Notes: a model not told the origin generated them from the letters alone. Shown: positions 1-12,130, numbered from the stretch's first letter. The stretch: DNA of 64,000 bases from Blastomyces gilchristii SLH14081 (GCF_000003855.2 NW_003101675.1:591663-655662), one strand, 5' to 3'. Program-made: numbers and translations.

Positions 1-3000
1 AATAGACAGCAATCTATGTCATTATGCAATGATTAAATCTTCAGTTATAAAATGTTATAACCTTCAGTATATTCTCTTATTAAAACCTCAACTTCTTGCA
101 GAATTTGATAACTTAAAAGATATTTGCATCTGATTCATGATAAAGCTAAGCATAGATGTCAGAGAATATCAATGTGAAGATGTCTATATATATGAAGTTG
201 ATAATCTTGATTATAATCTTATATTAGAACTTGTCTGACTATCTGAACAAGATATCTTATTTAATACTTGAAAGAGAAGCTTAATATTCTCTAACAATAA
301 TTAAGTTCATGAAGATGATATTCATAAGACTATGAATCTGACACAGATCTCTGTCAACACTTATGAAAAACTCTGAAAAAGAAGTCATTAACAAGATCAT
401 TAATAGTAGAACTATATAACAATCTACTTCATCAGTCTAATCAATATTAAAAAAGCTCTAGAAAAGTTATCTCATGTTATAATAACAGATTCTCATACAA
501 AACTCTCTTAATAATATCATGAATATATAGATATCTTCTGTTAAGATCATAATGTTATAAATCTACCTCTCTTACAAGATTTAGAAGTGAATCACAGTAT
601 CAAGTTAAAAAAGAAGAATGATAAAGACTCTGAATTATTATAAGACTCTCTTTATAATATATTCTGAGATGAACTTCTTCTTCTTTAAAAGACACTCAAT
701 AATATGTTGAATAAAGAATTTATATATGTTAGTGACTTCTCTGCTGCAGCTTCTATTCTCTTTGTAAAGAAATCAGATGAAGAACTTCAATTCTGTGTGA
801 ACTATCAAGAATTGAACAGATTAACAAAGAAAGACTGCTATTCTTTATCTCTTATTAATGAAACTCTAGCTTGTGTTGAACAAGCTCAATAATTTACAAA
901 GCTAGATATCATCACTGCATTTCATATGGTTCATATTACTGCAGAAGATGAGTGACTTATAGTATTCTGAACATGATATAATCTTTTTTTGAAGAAGTAG
1001 TCACATTCTTTGAACTGACTAATACTCTCAGTACATTTCAGAAGTATATCAACTAAGTACTCTGAGATTTTCTTAGTGAATTTGTATCTACTTATCTCAA
1101 TGACATTCTCATCTTTATTGATGAGTTCAGAAAAGAATATCAAGAACACATGTAAAGAATATTATATTAATTATAAGAAGCAGAACTATCAATAGATATT
1201 GACAGATATCATTTCAAAGTCAAGAGTATAAAATATCTAGGTTTTATCATAGAAGCTGATAAGAAGCTTCAAATAAATTCTGAGAAGATCTGAGTCATTC
1301 TTGAATAAAAAGCTTCACATACTGTGAAAGATGTACAAAGCTTTATCAGATTTACTGACTTCTATCAGTGATTTATATGAATCTTCTCAGATATTGTGAG
1401 ATCACTTACAGAACTCACTAAGAAGAACTCAGTGTTTCAATAGTCAGTGAACACTGACACTGTATTTATATAGATGAAGAAGATGTTCATTAATATTTCT
1501 CTACTAATGATATTTAACTCTGACTATGAAACAGTTGTTGAAGCTCACTTCTCTGACTATATTACAGAGAAAGTTATATTACATATAATGATAAAGATGT
1601 CTTATAATTACACCTCTTCATATTTAAGAATTTAAGTCTTACTGAATATAACTATGAGATCTATCATAAGAAACTTCTTATAATTATACACTGTCTAGAA
1701 GAGTGAGACTCTGAACTTCAAAGTATCTTCAAATTTGAGATAATCATAGATCATAAGAATCTTAAATACTTTACTATCATCTGTAAACTTACTGAATGAC
1801 AGATACAATTATCTGAGCTATTAAGCTGTTATCATTTTATAATACACTACTGTCTCAGCAGTCAGAACTTGATGACAGATACTCTCTTATGATAAGAGTA
1901 AGATATATTATCTAATGTAACAGATACTCACTGAATGAACTGAGAGCATCAGCTCTTGAATCTGAAGATATTAGTTAATCAAGATGAAACAACTCATGAC
2001 ACTATATGTACTTTTTCCATTAGAACACTCTCTCTTCAAACTATTACTGAAACATTCTCTCTCTGAACTGCTACTTATATCTCAACTTTTTCTGAATCTA
2101 CACTGAATGAATTATGGAATACAATAGCTCAAACTGATGAACTACTTCTTAAAGCAGTATATTAAGAAGCACTCTGATTCTCTTCAGAACTACATATAAT
2201 AATCAACATCTTAGAATTCTTAATTGATGATAATAATACTCTGCAATGCTGTGAATGATACTGAGTCTTTCACTCTGAACTCTTACACACTCAGATAATA
2301 CAAGAGATGCATGATTTATATATAACTGATCATCTGAATTACAAATAACTGTAGTAAATAATCTCTTGAGAAGTCTACTGATCTGAGATATTGAACAGTA
2401 TCAGACACTTTGTCTGAAACTATAACTATTGTTTCTCTATTATCTTACAAAAGAATTGTAAAAAAGATCTGCTGAAACTGCTTGATATCTCTGATAGAAT
2501 CTGATAAGATGTGATAATTGACTTCACTGTTAATTTCTCTGAGAGTAATGATTGTAAGAATTTTCTGATCATCATTGACTGATTGAGTAAAGATGTAATA
2601 TTGAAATCTTATAATAAGATAAATACTGAATAAGTCACTGAAGTCTTTTTACAGAGTCTATTCTATTGAATGCATGAATTACTGAGATCTATAGTATTAA
2701 ATCAAGACTGTGAATTTGTGAGTACTCTCTAAATGAGAATCTATTAAGTTCTCAAGATTATATACTGTTTATTAACTATCTATTACTCTAAGACTGATGA
2801 TGCATCAGAGAGAATAATTCAGACAGTAAAGAATTATCTATATAAGTTCTATAACTATTTATAGAATGACTGACATGATCTTCTTCTACATACTGAAGTC
2901 ACTATCAATGACTGAGACATTATTTCAATAGATATAAGCCTGTTCTTTCTTACACATGAATATCACATGAATATGTTGAATCTTCTAGAGATTATACATT

Positions 3001-3560
3001 TCACATCAAATTCTCACAGTTCAATTCAGATTGTTAATAATATAGTAATAAAGCTCTGAAATATCTGTAACTTAACAGAATCCTTCATAGCAACTGTAAA
3101 ACAAGATTAAGAGAATGAAATCAATGTTAATTGAGACTCTGCTGAGTCATATAAGATAGAAGACCTGATATGATTGAATCTTAAAAATATACAGATCACA
3201 TATTCATCTTATACACTGAATTATCACCATATTAAGTATGAAGTGATAGAAGTTCTAGACAGTTATAACTACTGTCTTGACTCATTATCAGAGATTCATG
3301 ATGTCTTTCATACAAGCTTGCTTCACTGTACTGTCACTGACTCATTCTCTTCTCAACTGACTTTTAACTGACAGTTATCAGAGATTATAAAAGAAGATAA
3401 TGAACTTGAGTAAGAGATTAAAGATATTCTCAATAAGAGATCTCAAATCTGCAGCTGATAATATCTTGTGAAATGAGTCAGCTATGATGATCTGATGTGA
3501 ACTCTGAGTTTCAAATTATCTGAGACAGCAGCTCTTGACTGATAAGAATTAGACATGATC
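1..3560 (+). pseudogene. G1 pol remnant: protease, RT, RNase H, integrase, chromodomain
   Basis: Degenerate pol polyprotein. The window opens at the aspartic protease active site; residues read IDSN where IDSG is expected. The longest open RT piece is 704-892, containing LQFCVNYQELNRLTKKD, a classical Ty3/gypsy RT segment. The catalytic box is at 1093-1104 and reads YLND, followed by ILIF; the first Asp of YxDD has become Asn. RNase H follows at about 1440-1760 and integrase at about 2200-3000. The tail at 3174-3371 includes LLHCTVTDSF, typical of the integrase C-terminal region. A chromodomain is at about 3380-3540, its core at 3462-3503 reading YLVK*VSYDD with stops at Trp positions. Many in-frame TGA codons sit where Trp is expected, so no protein can be made. 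Domain edges were estimated by eye. Confidence 0.85.
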
Positions 3561-3584
3561 TCATCTCTGAAAAGAGAGGACTAA

Positions 3585-3725
3585 TGTAGCAGGCTGTGAC
3601 TGATCAATTATATGGACTATTTCATTACTCTTCATAGATTTTACTGAAAGCTTTAATTCTCAGTCATTAATTCTCAGCTGAAAAAACTCACAGAATTTCT
3701 ATTCTTTCACTCTGAAGCTTCAATA
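3585..3725 (+). repeat. G1 3' LTR, truncated
   Basis: The sequence starts TGTAGCAGGCTGTG and aligns with the first 141 bp of both 318-bp LTRs of the complete G1 element (44900-45217 and 50349-50666). Homology stops at the junction with LINE sequence near 3726. AAGCTT occurs just before the junction and again at 6529-6534 after the LINE tail. The downstream flank is not the rest of this LTR, so a clean LINE target duplication is doubtful. Confidence 0.8.
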
Positions 3726-6528
3726 TGTACGCTGCATATCTGTTCAAGAATAGAGAGATAAAAATAGTGAGATCTTCAAGTTATGTGAATAATATTAATA
3801 TAGTCAACAGGTCAAAAACAATCAAAGAGAATTTAAAGGTGATTGAAAAGACAGTAAAGAAAATCTTTGTTAGAGCAGATATCAATCAAATTCAATATAA
3901 TATGAATAAAACTGAGTTAATTCTTTTGTTCCAAGATTCAATGAGAAAACACTAAGTTTAACTATTTTAAATACGGAGATTAAACTCAGTTTGAATATCA
4001 AATGACTGAGAGTATGATTAAACTTTAAGTTGAATTTTAAATATCATATTTAACGTAGAACTATCTAGACTGGCCGCCGGGATCATGAATTTCACATTTG
4101 ATCTCATTTGATCTAGTCTCATACATTTCTTGATGTGAATCCCGCTGGGACTAATTATTAAAAAAACATGCAAAGTGACTATATATCAGATGACAAAGTG
4201 AGATCATGACTTAGAAAAGTAAGAAAGTGATTTCATTTGATCTCATTTAGTTTCATTCTTAGCATAAAGTGACTATTTTTAGATATTTTAAGGTTTTTTT
4301 AGACTATTTTTAATTTTTTAAAAAGTAATGCTTTTTGATAACACTTAAATGAGATTTAAAGTTATTTAAAGCAATAAAAATAATTTAAATTGAGAAGTGA
4401 AAATCATGATCTTATTTGAAAAATATGATAAGAGTAGATAGTAAGTCTCACTGAGAGAGTATGAAACTACTATTTAATGTTAAAATCATGCAATGAGATC
4501 AGTTGAATTGATAATGAGACTATCAAATATTTTGATTCTGGTTTCAGACACGGTCACACGATCAGTGTAGAACTATCAAGACAGAAAGACTATTGAATAG
4601 TATAATCAGACTATCAAATACAAAGAGAAATCTATTCTTTCATACTATAAGACAGTTATACATAGCTTGTATTATCTCAGTAGCTGATTGTGAAGTTCAA
4701 GTTTGATGAAAGAATTAAGGAAATTTCACTGAACTCTTTCAAAGTCTGTAAAACAGAGCTTTGAAAAAAATTCTGAGAGTATTCAAATCATCTTCTATTA
4801 AAGCAATGAAAATTGAAGCATCACTTCTTCATTCTGTTACTAAATTTGACAAGGTCTGTAGAAACTATACACTGAGAGTCATAAAGATGAGCTTAAATCA
4901 TATAATCAGACAAAGAGTTTCCTCTTTATTTTTATCAATCAACTCAGAAATTAAACTGAAGTGAAATAGATTTCTTGATTGAAGTGAAAGTAATTCTTCA
5001 AAGAAAATACTCTCTCAACTATACAGGCTATATTCACTGATTAAAAATCAATTTTCTTCATTAAATGTTGAGAAAATCAATCATGAGAAGATATCTCTCT
5101 GAAGAGAAAAGCTGAAATATCTTATAAACTTGTGAATAAGTGAACTATCTAAAGAGAGAGAATATGAACAGTATTTGAGAAAGATCTCTATAATTAATAT
5201 ACAAGACTATATTCTGATTTACTCAGATGACCCAAAAAATGAAAATCTGAATAGATTAGATACAGGCATTACTTATACTGAATATAATATCAATTTTATC
5301 ACAGATTTCTGAAATTTAGACTGTGAATCTGAAGTTTTTGATGCTGAACTATTTGCAATAGTGAAAGCTTTCAAACTTATTAAAATAAAATCTCATAAAA
5401 GAGAAACTAGTTTGAAAGATGTATGAATATTCTCTGATAGTCAAGCTGCTTTAAAAAAGACTTGGAAATAGTCAGATATATAATGATCAAATAAATCTTA
5501 AACTGATTTTAAATTCTGTTATAAAAATTTAAAAGAGAAGAATATTAAAACTGATAATTCATCTGCACCAAGTTTCTGCACTAAGGTTCTCCTCATATGA
5601 ATATTCATAACAATGAATTGACTGATTGAGCTGTAAAAAAAAGTTCAGAATTAAGCAGATCTATTTAAAAAACAGTGTTCTGCTCTTTTATAAAAAGAAA
5701 GATAAAATAATCTTGCTTTAATAAGTGAAATGAAAGCTGACAGAAACAAAAGAAGAGTATATATTATTTAAGATTTGAAATAAAATCTAAGTGAAAATCT
5801 TGTTTAATAAAATGTAAAAACAAAGTATTCTCATCTATAATTCAGCTGAAACTAGAACTTGATTATTTCAATTCTTATATACAAAGATTTGATAAGGGAT
5901 TTGATTCAACAGAATACTCATTCTGCAATTCAAATGAAAACTCTGACCATATTATCATGCATTGTGTATTATACAATAGTCTCAGAGTCAGATTAATAGA
6001 GAAGTATGCTTTAAATTAATTAAATACAAGATTTCTATTCTTTACTGAGATAAGAATTAATTACTTAATAGACTTTCTATCAGAAACTCAAGCAGCTACA
6101 AGAAAATAACTAAATTCAGAACTGTCTGAATATGAAGAGGTGGAAATTAATCAGATATAGTCTGTTAAATCAGCTATACACTCTCTTTAAACATGTTTAT
6201 TTTATTATTATCTTTTCTTACAGTTTCTTTTCTTTTCTTTTCTTTTCTATCTACTGTGTCTATCTTTCAGACTTTGTTTCTTTTCCTATATCATGTTACT
6301 TTCTAAATGGTTTTAAAAGTATCAGAAGATATTAAAAATACTGTAATTTATAAAAGGTTTTTGCATTCTGAGCTGGAATTTTCTACTTTTACATATCTGA
6401 AATTGATAAATGTATAATAATTATCCTTACAAATAGGAGAAAAACTCTGAGAACTACAAGTTTTCAGGTACATGTTATAGTCTCTGACTGTATACATCTA
6501 TAATGAAAGAATAATAATAATAATAATA
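3726..6528 (+). mobile_element. Tad1-like LINE, copy D, 5'-truncated
   Basis: Non-LTR retrotransposon starting inside the RT domain and running to a (TAA)n tail at about 6510-6528. It is collinear with the 3' parts of LINE-A (32470-34746) and LINE-B (57360-59641). It is split by MITE-1 at 4066-4566. The retained coding part covers the end of RT, the thumb and linker region, and RNase H (for example FSDSQAAL near 5433-5460, and an IH.N.LTD segment near 5600). The opening frame (3725-3955) reads YVNNINI where YVDDIDL is expected, so both catalytic Asp are lost. 5' truncation is the normal outcome of target-primed reverse transcription. Confidence 0.88.
4066..4566 (+). mobile_element. Mutator-like MITE, copy 1
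   Basis: Non-coding 501-bp element with imperfect inverted ends: TAGACTGGCCGCCGGGA on the left, and ACTGATCGTGTGACCGTGTC read inward from the right. It interrupts LINE-D. The flanking GTAGAACTATC occurs at 4055-4065 and again at 4567-4577. The duplication is thus 9-11 bp, the length class of Mutator-like elements. The ends keep GC-rich motifs eroded in copies 2 and 3, suggesting a younger copy. The interior has TTTTTGATAACACTT and no reading frame. Assignment to MULEs rests on duplication length and end structure, not on a transposase. Confidence 0.75.
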
Positions 6529-7552
6529 AAGCTTAATAGCTCTGACAGATTATCTGACTTAATATAACTTATACTTAAATTCTCATTATATACAATAGTC
6601 TTATATAATATATACACTTTTAAAGAGATTATGAATAATTATAATAAAATCTTCACATTTAATATAATTGTCTGTCTGTATAAGTATTTAATCTCTTACT
6701 ACAGATTTATAATCCGATTTTCTCTTTTCTTATTAATAATAATAATTGTATTAATGAAGCTCTTTATAATGAATACTTAATCTATACTGAATATTAATTA
6801 TTACTTAACTTTCACTTCAGTCTGTCACTGTGTATATTAAACTTCAATTTTATTTAAATTTCTTATATATATATAAATCTTCACTTTCAGTTCTGCAGTC
6901 TCAGCTGCTTTTCTTACTACTTTAAGTAAATCTTTTAAGAGATTCTGTATATCTTGTGATTCAGATAGTAGAGAAGAGTATTATTCATATTTACTAGAAG
7001 AGATATTCATTTCAGAAGATTTTTATTAATTATACAGTGTCTATTATTCTATATTTTCTGTTACTCTTATACAATTCTGATAATAATTATCACTCTTTTA
7101 TTCTTCTGAGTAAAGAGTAGATTTCTTTAAATTAGTATTCATCACTTCTATCTTCTTTTTCTCACATTCTTTCATGTTTATATATATAGTATTTTTCTGA
7201 GTGTGAAGTTTTCTCTTCATAAGCAGAGCAGTATTAATCACATACTCTTTCACTCACTGCTTCTTTATATACTGTTACTCTGAGGTATTTTAGAATCACT
7301 CTAACATGATAACTATAAATTGCTTTATAGATAAAATTATCACACTTTGAAGAAGTCTGTACTTCTCACGGATTTTTAGCCATGCTATCAGATATAATTC
7401 AAAGATTTCTTAAGTTATTGTAAGATTGTAAATGTATATTAACTTCTTGTATATAAATTAATTAGTAGCTGCTAGAGTCTCTTTACATTTGTAAGTATTA
7501 TTCAGATGTAACTGTATTATTATTCAGCAGCTGTATATTCTTCTGAACTATA
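6529..7552 (-). mobile_element. Gypsy family G4 fragment: 5' LTR plus gag start
   Basis: This is the reverse complement of the start of the G4 element (19935 to about 20990). The LTR occupies 7393-7552; its terminal TG/CA have become TA. Gag-equivalent sequence lies to its left, ending at about 6529. For example, 6870-7000 mirrors 20485-20640. It abuts G2-family RT sequence at 7553, so G4 probably inserted into a G2 copy whose other half is missing. It is strongly eroded and has no open frame. Confidence 0.8.
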
Positions 7553-8690
7553 TTAATATATAGTTTTATCTCATTTAAAACCTTTAACACAGTTTATATA
7601 TACTTAGTGTATTTTTTTTTTCACAGAGTACATTATCACATCATTCAGATATATTACTATAACAATATTCAGATTTGTATAAGGTATTTTATTAATACAA
7701 GACTGAAATACTGCAGAGATATTTATTAAATGAAAAAATATTATTAAATATTCAACTACTTTCAATATAGTTTTAAAAACAGTTTTTTATTCATTTTTAA
7801 ACTGTATTCACAGCTATGTATATATATTAATTATATTTAGTTATGTAAATACAACAGCTTCTGTGAGATAATTAATTACATTCTTGATTAAAAACTGAGA
7901 GTAATAACTCTTTATAATCTTAAAATTCAAAGTATAATAGTTTATACACAATCTGAGATCTTTATTATTTTTGTTTATAAATATTATAGATACTTTTATA
8001 GAAGTCTGTGAGAGTTGAATAAAGTTATTCTTTAAATTCTTCTTCATATAAGTCTGCAGATTTTGTGTTTTATTATAAGAGAGTATATAAATTAATTTTC
8101 AGAAGAGTTTCTACTTTTCTATTAAATCTATTATCAGATTTTCTCTAAATGAGCTAAAAGCTTAACTGTTTTAACTGAACTGAATATGTCTGCAAGATCT
8201 CAGTATTTCTCTGATATCTGAAGCTCGGTTTTTATAACTGTGAAGTTTTCAGATATTTATAACATTATTATATAAATGAGTTTATCTTCTTTAATTAACT
8301 CTGCAGTATCAACTGATTTTTTCTCTGTGAGTAAGTCTGTTAATATTGATCAGAAGTATAAACCTGATTCATAATCAGTGATATACAAATTATATTTTTG
8401 AAATTATACAAATCTCAGATATATGTTATTTGTGATATCTGTGATAATTACAGTTTTCACGAATTTCTTTTAAGTTTCAGAGAGATTTTGCAGTTCAAAG
8501 ATAATTTCTGTGAGTTTTTCAACTCTCAGATCTGAGTTCTCATGTCATCTATTATAATAGTAATATGATTGTATTTTGAGATTTCATAATTCTATTTTAA
8601 AAGAAGAGAATGATTCATTTTAAAACTCAAATATTGTTTTCAAATCTCAGAAGATATTATATATACAGTGTTGAGTAGTTTGAATGCTTC
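7553..8690 (-). mobile_element. Gypsy family G2 RT fragment
   Basis: Reverse-strand RT-domain fragment collinear with 35160-36250 of the G2 element. The open piece at 7841-8047 contains LRLCINYYTLN, the conserved gypsy RT segment. No LTR is attached. It ends at the abrupt transition to GC-normal sequence at about 8690. No intact protein is possible. Confidence 0.75.
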
Positions 8691-9472
8691 ATATTTCATC
8701 GTAATTGACTTTCTTGTCGCATTGAGAAAAGCACGGCCTAAGGCACTGTACAATAGTGACCTCTATCGCATGGCTCAAAATCTGGACATGGCCAACGAAG
8801 TCCTAGTAGTCGCTGCAATATAACGGACAAGCCACACGCGCTGGTTCGCGGAAGGCCATTAACAATCATTGTATAGACCGTATCTCAGCATAATCATTAT
8901 GTGACTTCCATTTAGTTGGGTAGGGAGAAGGACACTGAAAGGCTAGCAGAAAAGACGTTGCGCATAAGGGACGGACATAAAAATTTGAAAACTGGTTCCA
9001 TCGAACTTAAGGGGACAAAGTTGTAACGATGGGAGCGGGTTATAAAAAAGAAAAAGAAGAAGAAAAAAAAGAAAAGAAATAAGGGAAATGAGAGAAACGG
9101 CTCGCCAAGCAAATAAGACGATAACCGAAACGGAAACACAAACCTGGGGTATACGATCATGAGCATCTCATAGAAGAGAGGGGCGGAAATTGTAAGGAAG
9201 CGAAGACGCGAAATAAACATACTGTACAAAACAAAGTAAAAGACAAACGAAGGCAGAAAGAGGGCAAGGGCCAAAAGAGAGGCACGAAACGAATAATATA
9301 GTCTGAACGCGGTGTAATTCAGAAGTTAGGTGGCGGTACGGTACACAAAAATGGTGTTGCGAACGAGGGAGAGCCGGAGGAGTACGGGGAAAACAAACAC
9401 GTTCGTCTAGGATATAGCGAAACTTGTGCGTGGGAGAGGTCGTTCATTAGTTACATGGCCAGAAATTTCCCA
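8691..9472. other. GC-normal flank downstream of the intact gene
   Basis: Base composition changes abruptly at about 8690: CG, CC and GG become frequent again. The stretch lies 3' of the minus-strand gene and probably holds its 3' untranslated region and flank. A purine-rich run at about 9043-9080 would be U/C-rich in the transcript. A 120-codon frame at 8912-9274 (minus) consists mainly of Phe/Leu/Ser runs from that tract, and I do not regard it as a gene. Nothing else is recognisable. Confidence 0.6.
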
Positions 9473-10825
9473 CTAATTGGCCTTCGCTTGGCCATTCCCG
9501 ACCAGATTTATACTTGGCTCATCTGTTCTAGTCACCTGGATTTCATTCTCACTATCGTCGGTACTAGGGACTTCTCCCCATCCAGAACTTCGTCGGCTTG
9601 CTCGCCCTGGCAGGCGGGGCATGGATGAGTTGCCTATTGTATTTCCACCAACACTGCCAGCCGCGCTATCATTCCTCTGGTGGTGGGAATGATGACTGCT
9701 TGTACCACTGCCCGTATCGCCCAGATGAGGCCAGCTGGGTTGATAGCTAGTCCTCTCACCAGTGGTAGGTCCGGAATAATATACACTGCCTCGTTCAGCA
9801 TTGGCTAGGGCAGGGCGGTTCGGTGCTCCTTGCGTGTTGGTAATTGATGAATTAGATGGTTCTACTCCAGCTCCTCCTATATTACCCATATTTCCACTCA
9901 GAACGCTTAATGGTAAGCTCTCACCGCTACCGCTGAAGATCGATGATGGAGCCAAAGCACGAACGGAAGCGTTGGTATCTAGGGAATTGCGACGGCGGCG
10001 TTTGGAGGATGATGCCAGCGTAAGAACAGACGCATTATCGGTGAGGAGATTATTTGCCGTTGCGGAGTTATAAGTGGTTGGATTGGGAGAGAGATGAGCG
10101 GGAACTGCGGTAGCGGGGGACATATGAAATTGATGGCTAAACTGGACGCTGGTTTGTTGGTTGTGACTGTAAGAAGTGCTGTGGCCGAAAATTGCTCCGT
10201 GGACTTGATTTGATGGAGCGGTGGATTGGACAGTCGTAAGAGTTGTGGTAAGTGAGCGCACGGATGGAGCAGGTGAGGAAAATGTACTGCCTTCTCCTCC
10301 ACCTTGTGAGCCCACTGCCCAACCCGTAGTTACCGTTGTGCCAGTCTTAGAATTAGCAGTATCTGACACAGTCGTGTCCGCATTTGTAGAAAGCGTAGGA
10401 GCAGCGGATTTCGTGCCCACCGTTGAAGCCCGTTGCTCGAGACCAGTTTCGGAAAACGAACGCTCTGAACGGGGATGATGACTGAGCCGGTCACTAGTGG
10501 GCTCAGAGAAAGATAGATGACCATTGCCCATATTGCTCACATTCCCTGACAGCGGATACGGGTTGTTTTTGATATTGGTCGCCTTCTTGGCCTTTGGGGT
10601 ACTCAAGGTTCCATTTTGTTTGTTCGAGGAGCTGGGGTGGGAACCGGAGTTCTTGAGACTGGCAAGGCGCTTCATCCAATTTGCGAAGGGGCGGCGACGA
10701 CCATGTCGATCTTGAATATGTGAGCAGAGGGTCATAAAAAGCCACTCAAAATGCCAACTTGATGGTGTAAAATCAGGCAATACAAACTTACCATGGTGTC
10801 GAGGGGACACTTCAGTCGAGGCCAT
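9473..10825 (-). CDS. Conserved-looking fungal protein of unknown function, Ser/Thr-rich, basic
   Basis: This is the only intact protein gene: 450 residues, uninterrupted, in GC-normal DNA with no erosion. The frame can be extended seven codons upstream to 10846, but that codon is GTG. ATG at 10825-10823 (MASTEVSPRHHG) is the first ATG and has G at +4. The N-terminal 50 residues form a compact block rich in Trp, Phe and His: HGKFVLPDFTPSSWHFEWLF, then CSHIQDRHGRRRPFANWMKR. This is probably the structured, conserved part. The remaining roughly 390 residues are low-complexity Ser/Thr/Asn/Gly/His with basic clusters KRRRRNS and GRASRRSS, possible nuclear-targeting or phosphorylation sites (inference). 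No signal peptide or membrane segment is seen. A GTAAGT overlaps the HHGK codons on the coding strand, so a spliced form starting further upstream cannot be excluded. I do not recognise a named family. Confidence 0.85.
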   Translation of the reverse strand: MASTEVSPRHHGKFVLPDFTPSSWHFEWLFMTLCSHIQDRHGRRRPFANWMKRLASLKNSGSHPSSSNKQNGTLSTPKAKKATNIKNNPYPLSGNVSNMGNGHLSFSEPTSDRLSHHPRSERSFSETGLEQRASTVGTKSAAPTLSTNADTTVSDTANSKTGTTVTTGWAVGSQGGGEGSTFSSPAPSVRSLTTTLTTVQSTAPSNQVHGAIFGHSTSYSHNQQTSVQFSHQFHMSPATAVPAHLSPNPTTYNSATANNLLTDNASVLTLASSSKRRRRNSLDTNASVRALAPSSIFSGSGESLPLSVLSGNMGNIGGAGVEPSNSSITNTQGAPNRPALANAERGSVYYSGPTTGERTSYQPSWPHLGDTGSGTSSHHSHHQRNDSAAGSVGGNTIGNSSMPRLPGRASRRSSGWGEVPSTDDSENEIQVTRTDEPSINLVGNGQAKAN

Positions 10826-11340
10826 CTGTACGAGGCGTATATTCACGCTTCAACGTTGGCAAACTGCTTGCCCAAGCAACCGAAGTCGTATCAAGAAGGA
10901 ACTGAATATCGAGAAGAGGGGAACCTTGCACTATATAAGCTTGAGGCTGGGAATTCGCCAGCCTGGTACCTATCTGAGGCGCAGTCAATAATGAGCGGCC
11001 TCCACGCTTTTTTACCAACTTCTATACCGGAAAATCCCACGCCCAGTTATCGAGGAAAGAGCCGTGTATTATTGGTACTATAGACGCCACTCTTACTGCT
11101 GGTGTTGACGGTCGTGGTGCAGGTGAGGTTGATTCAAACGTCGTTGCCTGTTCGTCGAAGTCGTCATTTATGTCTTACCTCATCGGTTGACTCTGACTAA
11201 TGCATTTTTGCAGGATACTGGTAGTTAGAGCGTATTTTACTAGGTCTAGGCACATCAACAGCCACAATGGGGACAGAAATTACGTAGTGGGGCTGTATGA
11301 AGGGCGCTACCAAAAGTATTACAGCAAAAAGAAAGCTAGA
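10826..11340 (-). promoter_or_regulatory. Putative promoter/5' region of the intact gene
   Basis: About 500 bp of GC-normal sequence upstream of the minus-strand start codon, ending where AT-rich eroded DNA begins at about 11340. A TATA-like TTATATAG (minus strand) lies near 10931-10939, about 105 bp before the ATG. Short frames here (10793-11083 plus, 10812-11018 minus) look like chance openings. Promoter assignment rests on position and this single motif. Confidence 0.4.
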
Positions 11341-11626
11341 CAGCATCACAAATGTTAGTGAAAATTCACACTGTATTTTATACTGAATATTCAGTTCATG
11401 ATTATTTCATTGTATTATTCTATTCTCATTCACTGTTATGTAATGTGTAATCTGTCTCTTATTTCATACAAGCCTCAATCACTCACTTATGCTTGCTTAT
11501 TTAGCTTGAAAAATATAATATTTAATCTCTCAAGTGAATGTAATAAGATATATTAATAGCTGTATATAACTTATATAGATGAATTCTATGCAATTCACAG
11601 TTATTAATAAAAAACACTGTCATACA
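11341..11626. other. AT-rich spacer, nothing recognised
   Basis: 286 bp of AT-rich DNA between the gene island and MITE-2. I find no homology to the other repeats in the window and no reading frame. Confidence 0.5.
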
Positions 11627-12130
11627 TAGACTGATTACTGAGATTATAAATTTCATATTTAGTCTTATTTAATTTGATTTTATATATTTCTTAGTATAAA
11701 TCTCACTGAGACTAATTATGAAAAAAACATGTAAAGTAACTATATATCAGATCTCAAAATGAAATCATAACTTAGAAAAAATAAGAAAGTAATATTATTT
11801 AATTTCATTTAGTCTTATTCTTATTATAAAGTTACTATTTTTAGATATTTTAAGGTTTTTTAAACTATTTTTAATTTTTTAAAAAGTAATCCTTTTTGAT
11901 AACACTTAAATGAGATTTAAAGTCACTTAAGGTAATAAAATAAATTTAAATTAAGAAGTGAAAATCATAATCTTATTTGAAAAATATAATAAGAGTAAAT
12001 AGTAAGTCTTACTGAGATAGTATAAGACTACTATTTAATCTTAAAACTATATAATAAAATTAATTAAATTAATAATAAAATTATTAAATATTCTGATTCT
12101 GATCTCAGACACAGTTACACAGTCAGGCTA
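11627..12130 (+). mobile_element. Mutator-like MITE, copy 2
   Basis: 504-bp copy in the same orientation as MITE-1 and aligned throughout. It begins TAGACTGATTACTGAG and ends ACACAGTCAGGCTA. GC-rich end motifs are eroded. No matching 9-bp duplication was found: the left flank is unknown sequence and the right flank is LINE-C, so the locus was rearranged after or during insertion. Confidence 0.7.

Larger units (their letters stand above)
1..3725 (+). mobile_element. Ty3/gypsy chromovirus, family G1, copy 1 (5' part outside window)
   Basis: This is the 3' two thirds of an LTR retrotransposon. Base 1 corresponds to about 46765 of the complete copy at 44900-50666, and the two run collinear to the start of the 3' LTR. 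Only the first 141 bp of that LTR remain; LINE sequence begins at about 3726. The element lies entirely in the eroded AT-rich compartment, with almost no CG, CC or GG dinucleotides. Family assignment rests on domain order (protease, reverse transcriptase, RNase H, integrase, chromodomain). Confidence 0.9.

Noticed and set aside
6132..6335. Hydrophobic 67-codon plus-strand frame
   Set aside because: Lies across the end of LINE ORF2 and its 3' UTR (TTTTCTTTTC runs). It has no equivalent in the other LINE copies.
8912..9274. 120-codon minus-strand frame rich in Phe, Leu and Ser
   Set aside because: It follows from a purine-rich run on the plus strand in the presumed 3' UTR. It has no domain and resembles no membrane protein architecture.
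9801..10478. Several plus-strand and minus-strand frames overlapping the intact gene
   Set aside because: They are alternative-frame shadows of the GC-normal 450-residue gene.
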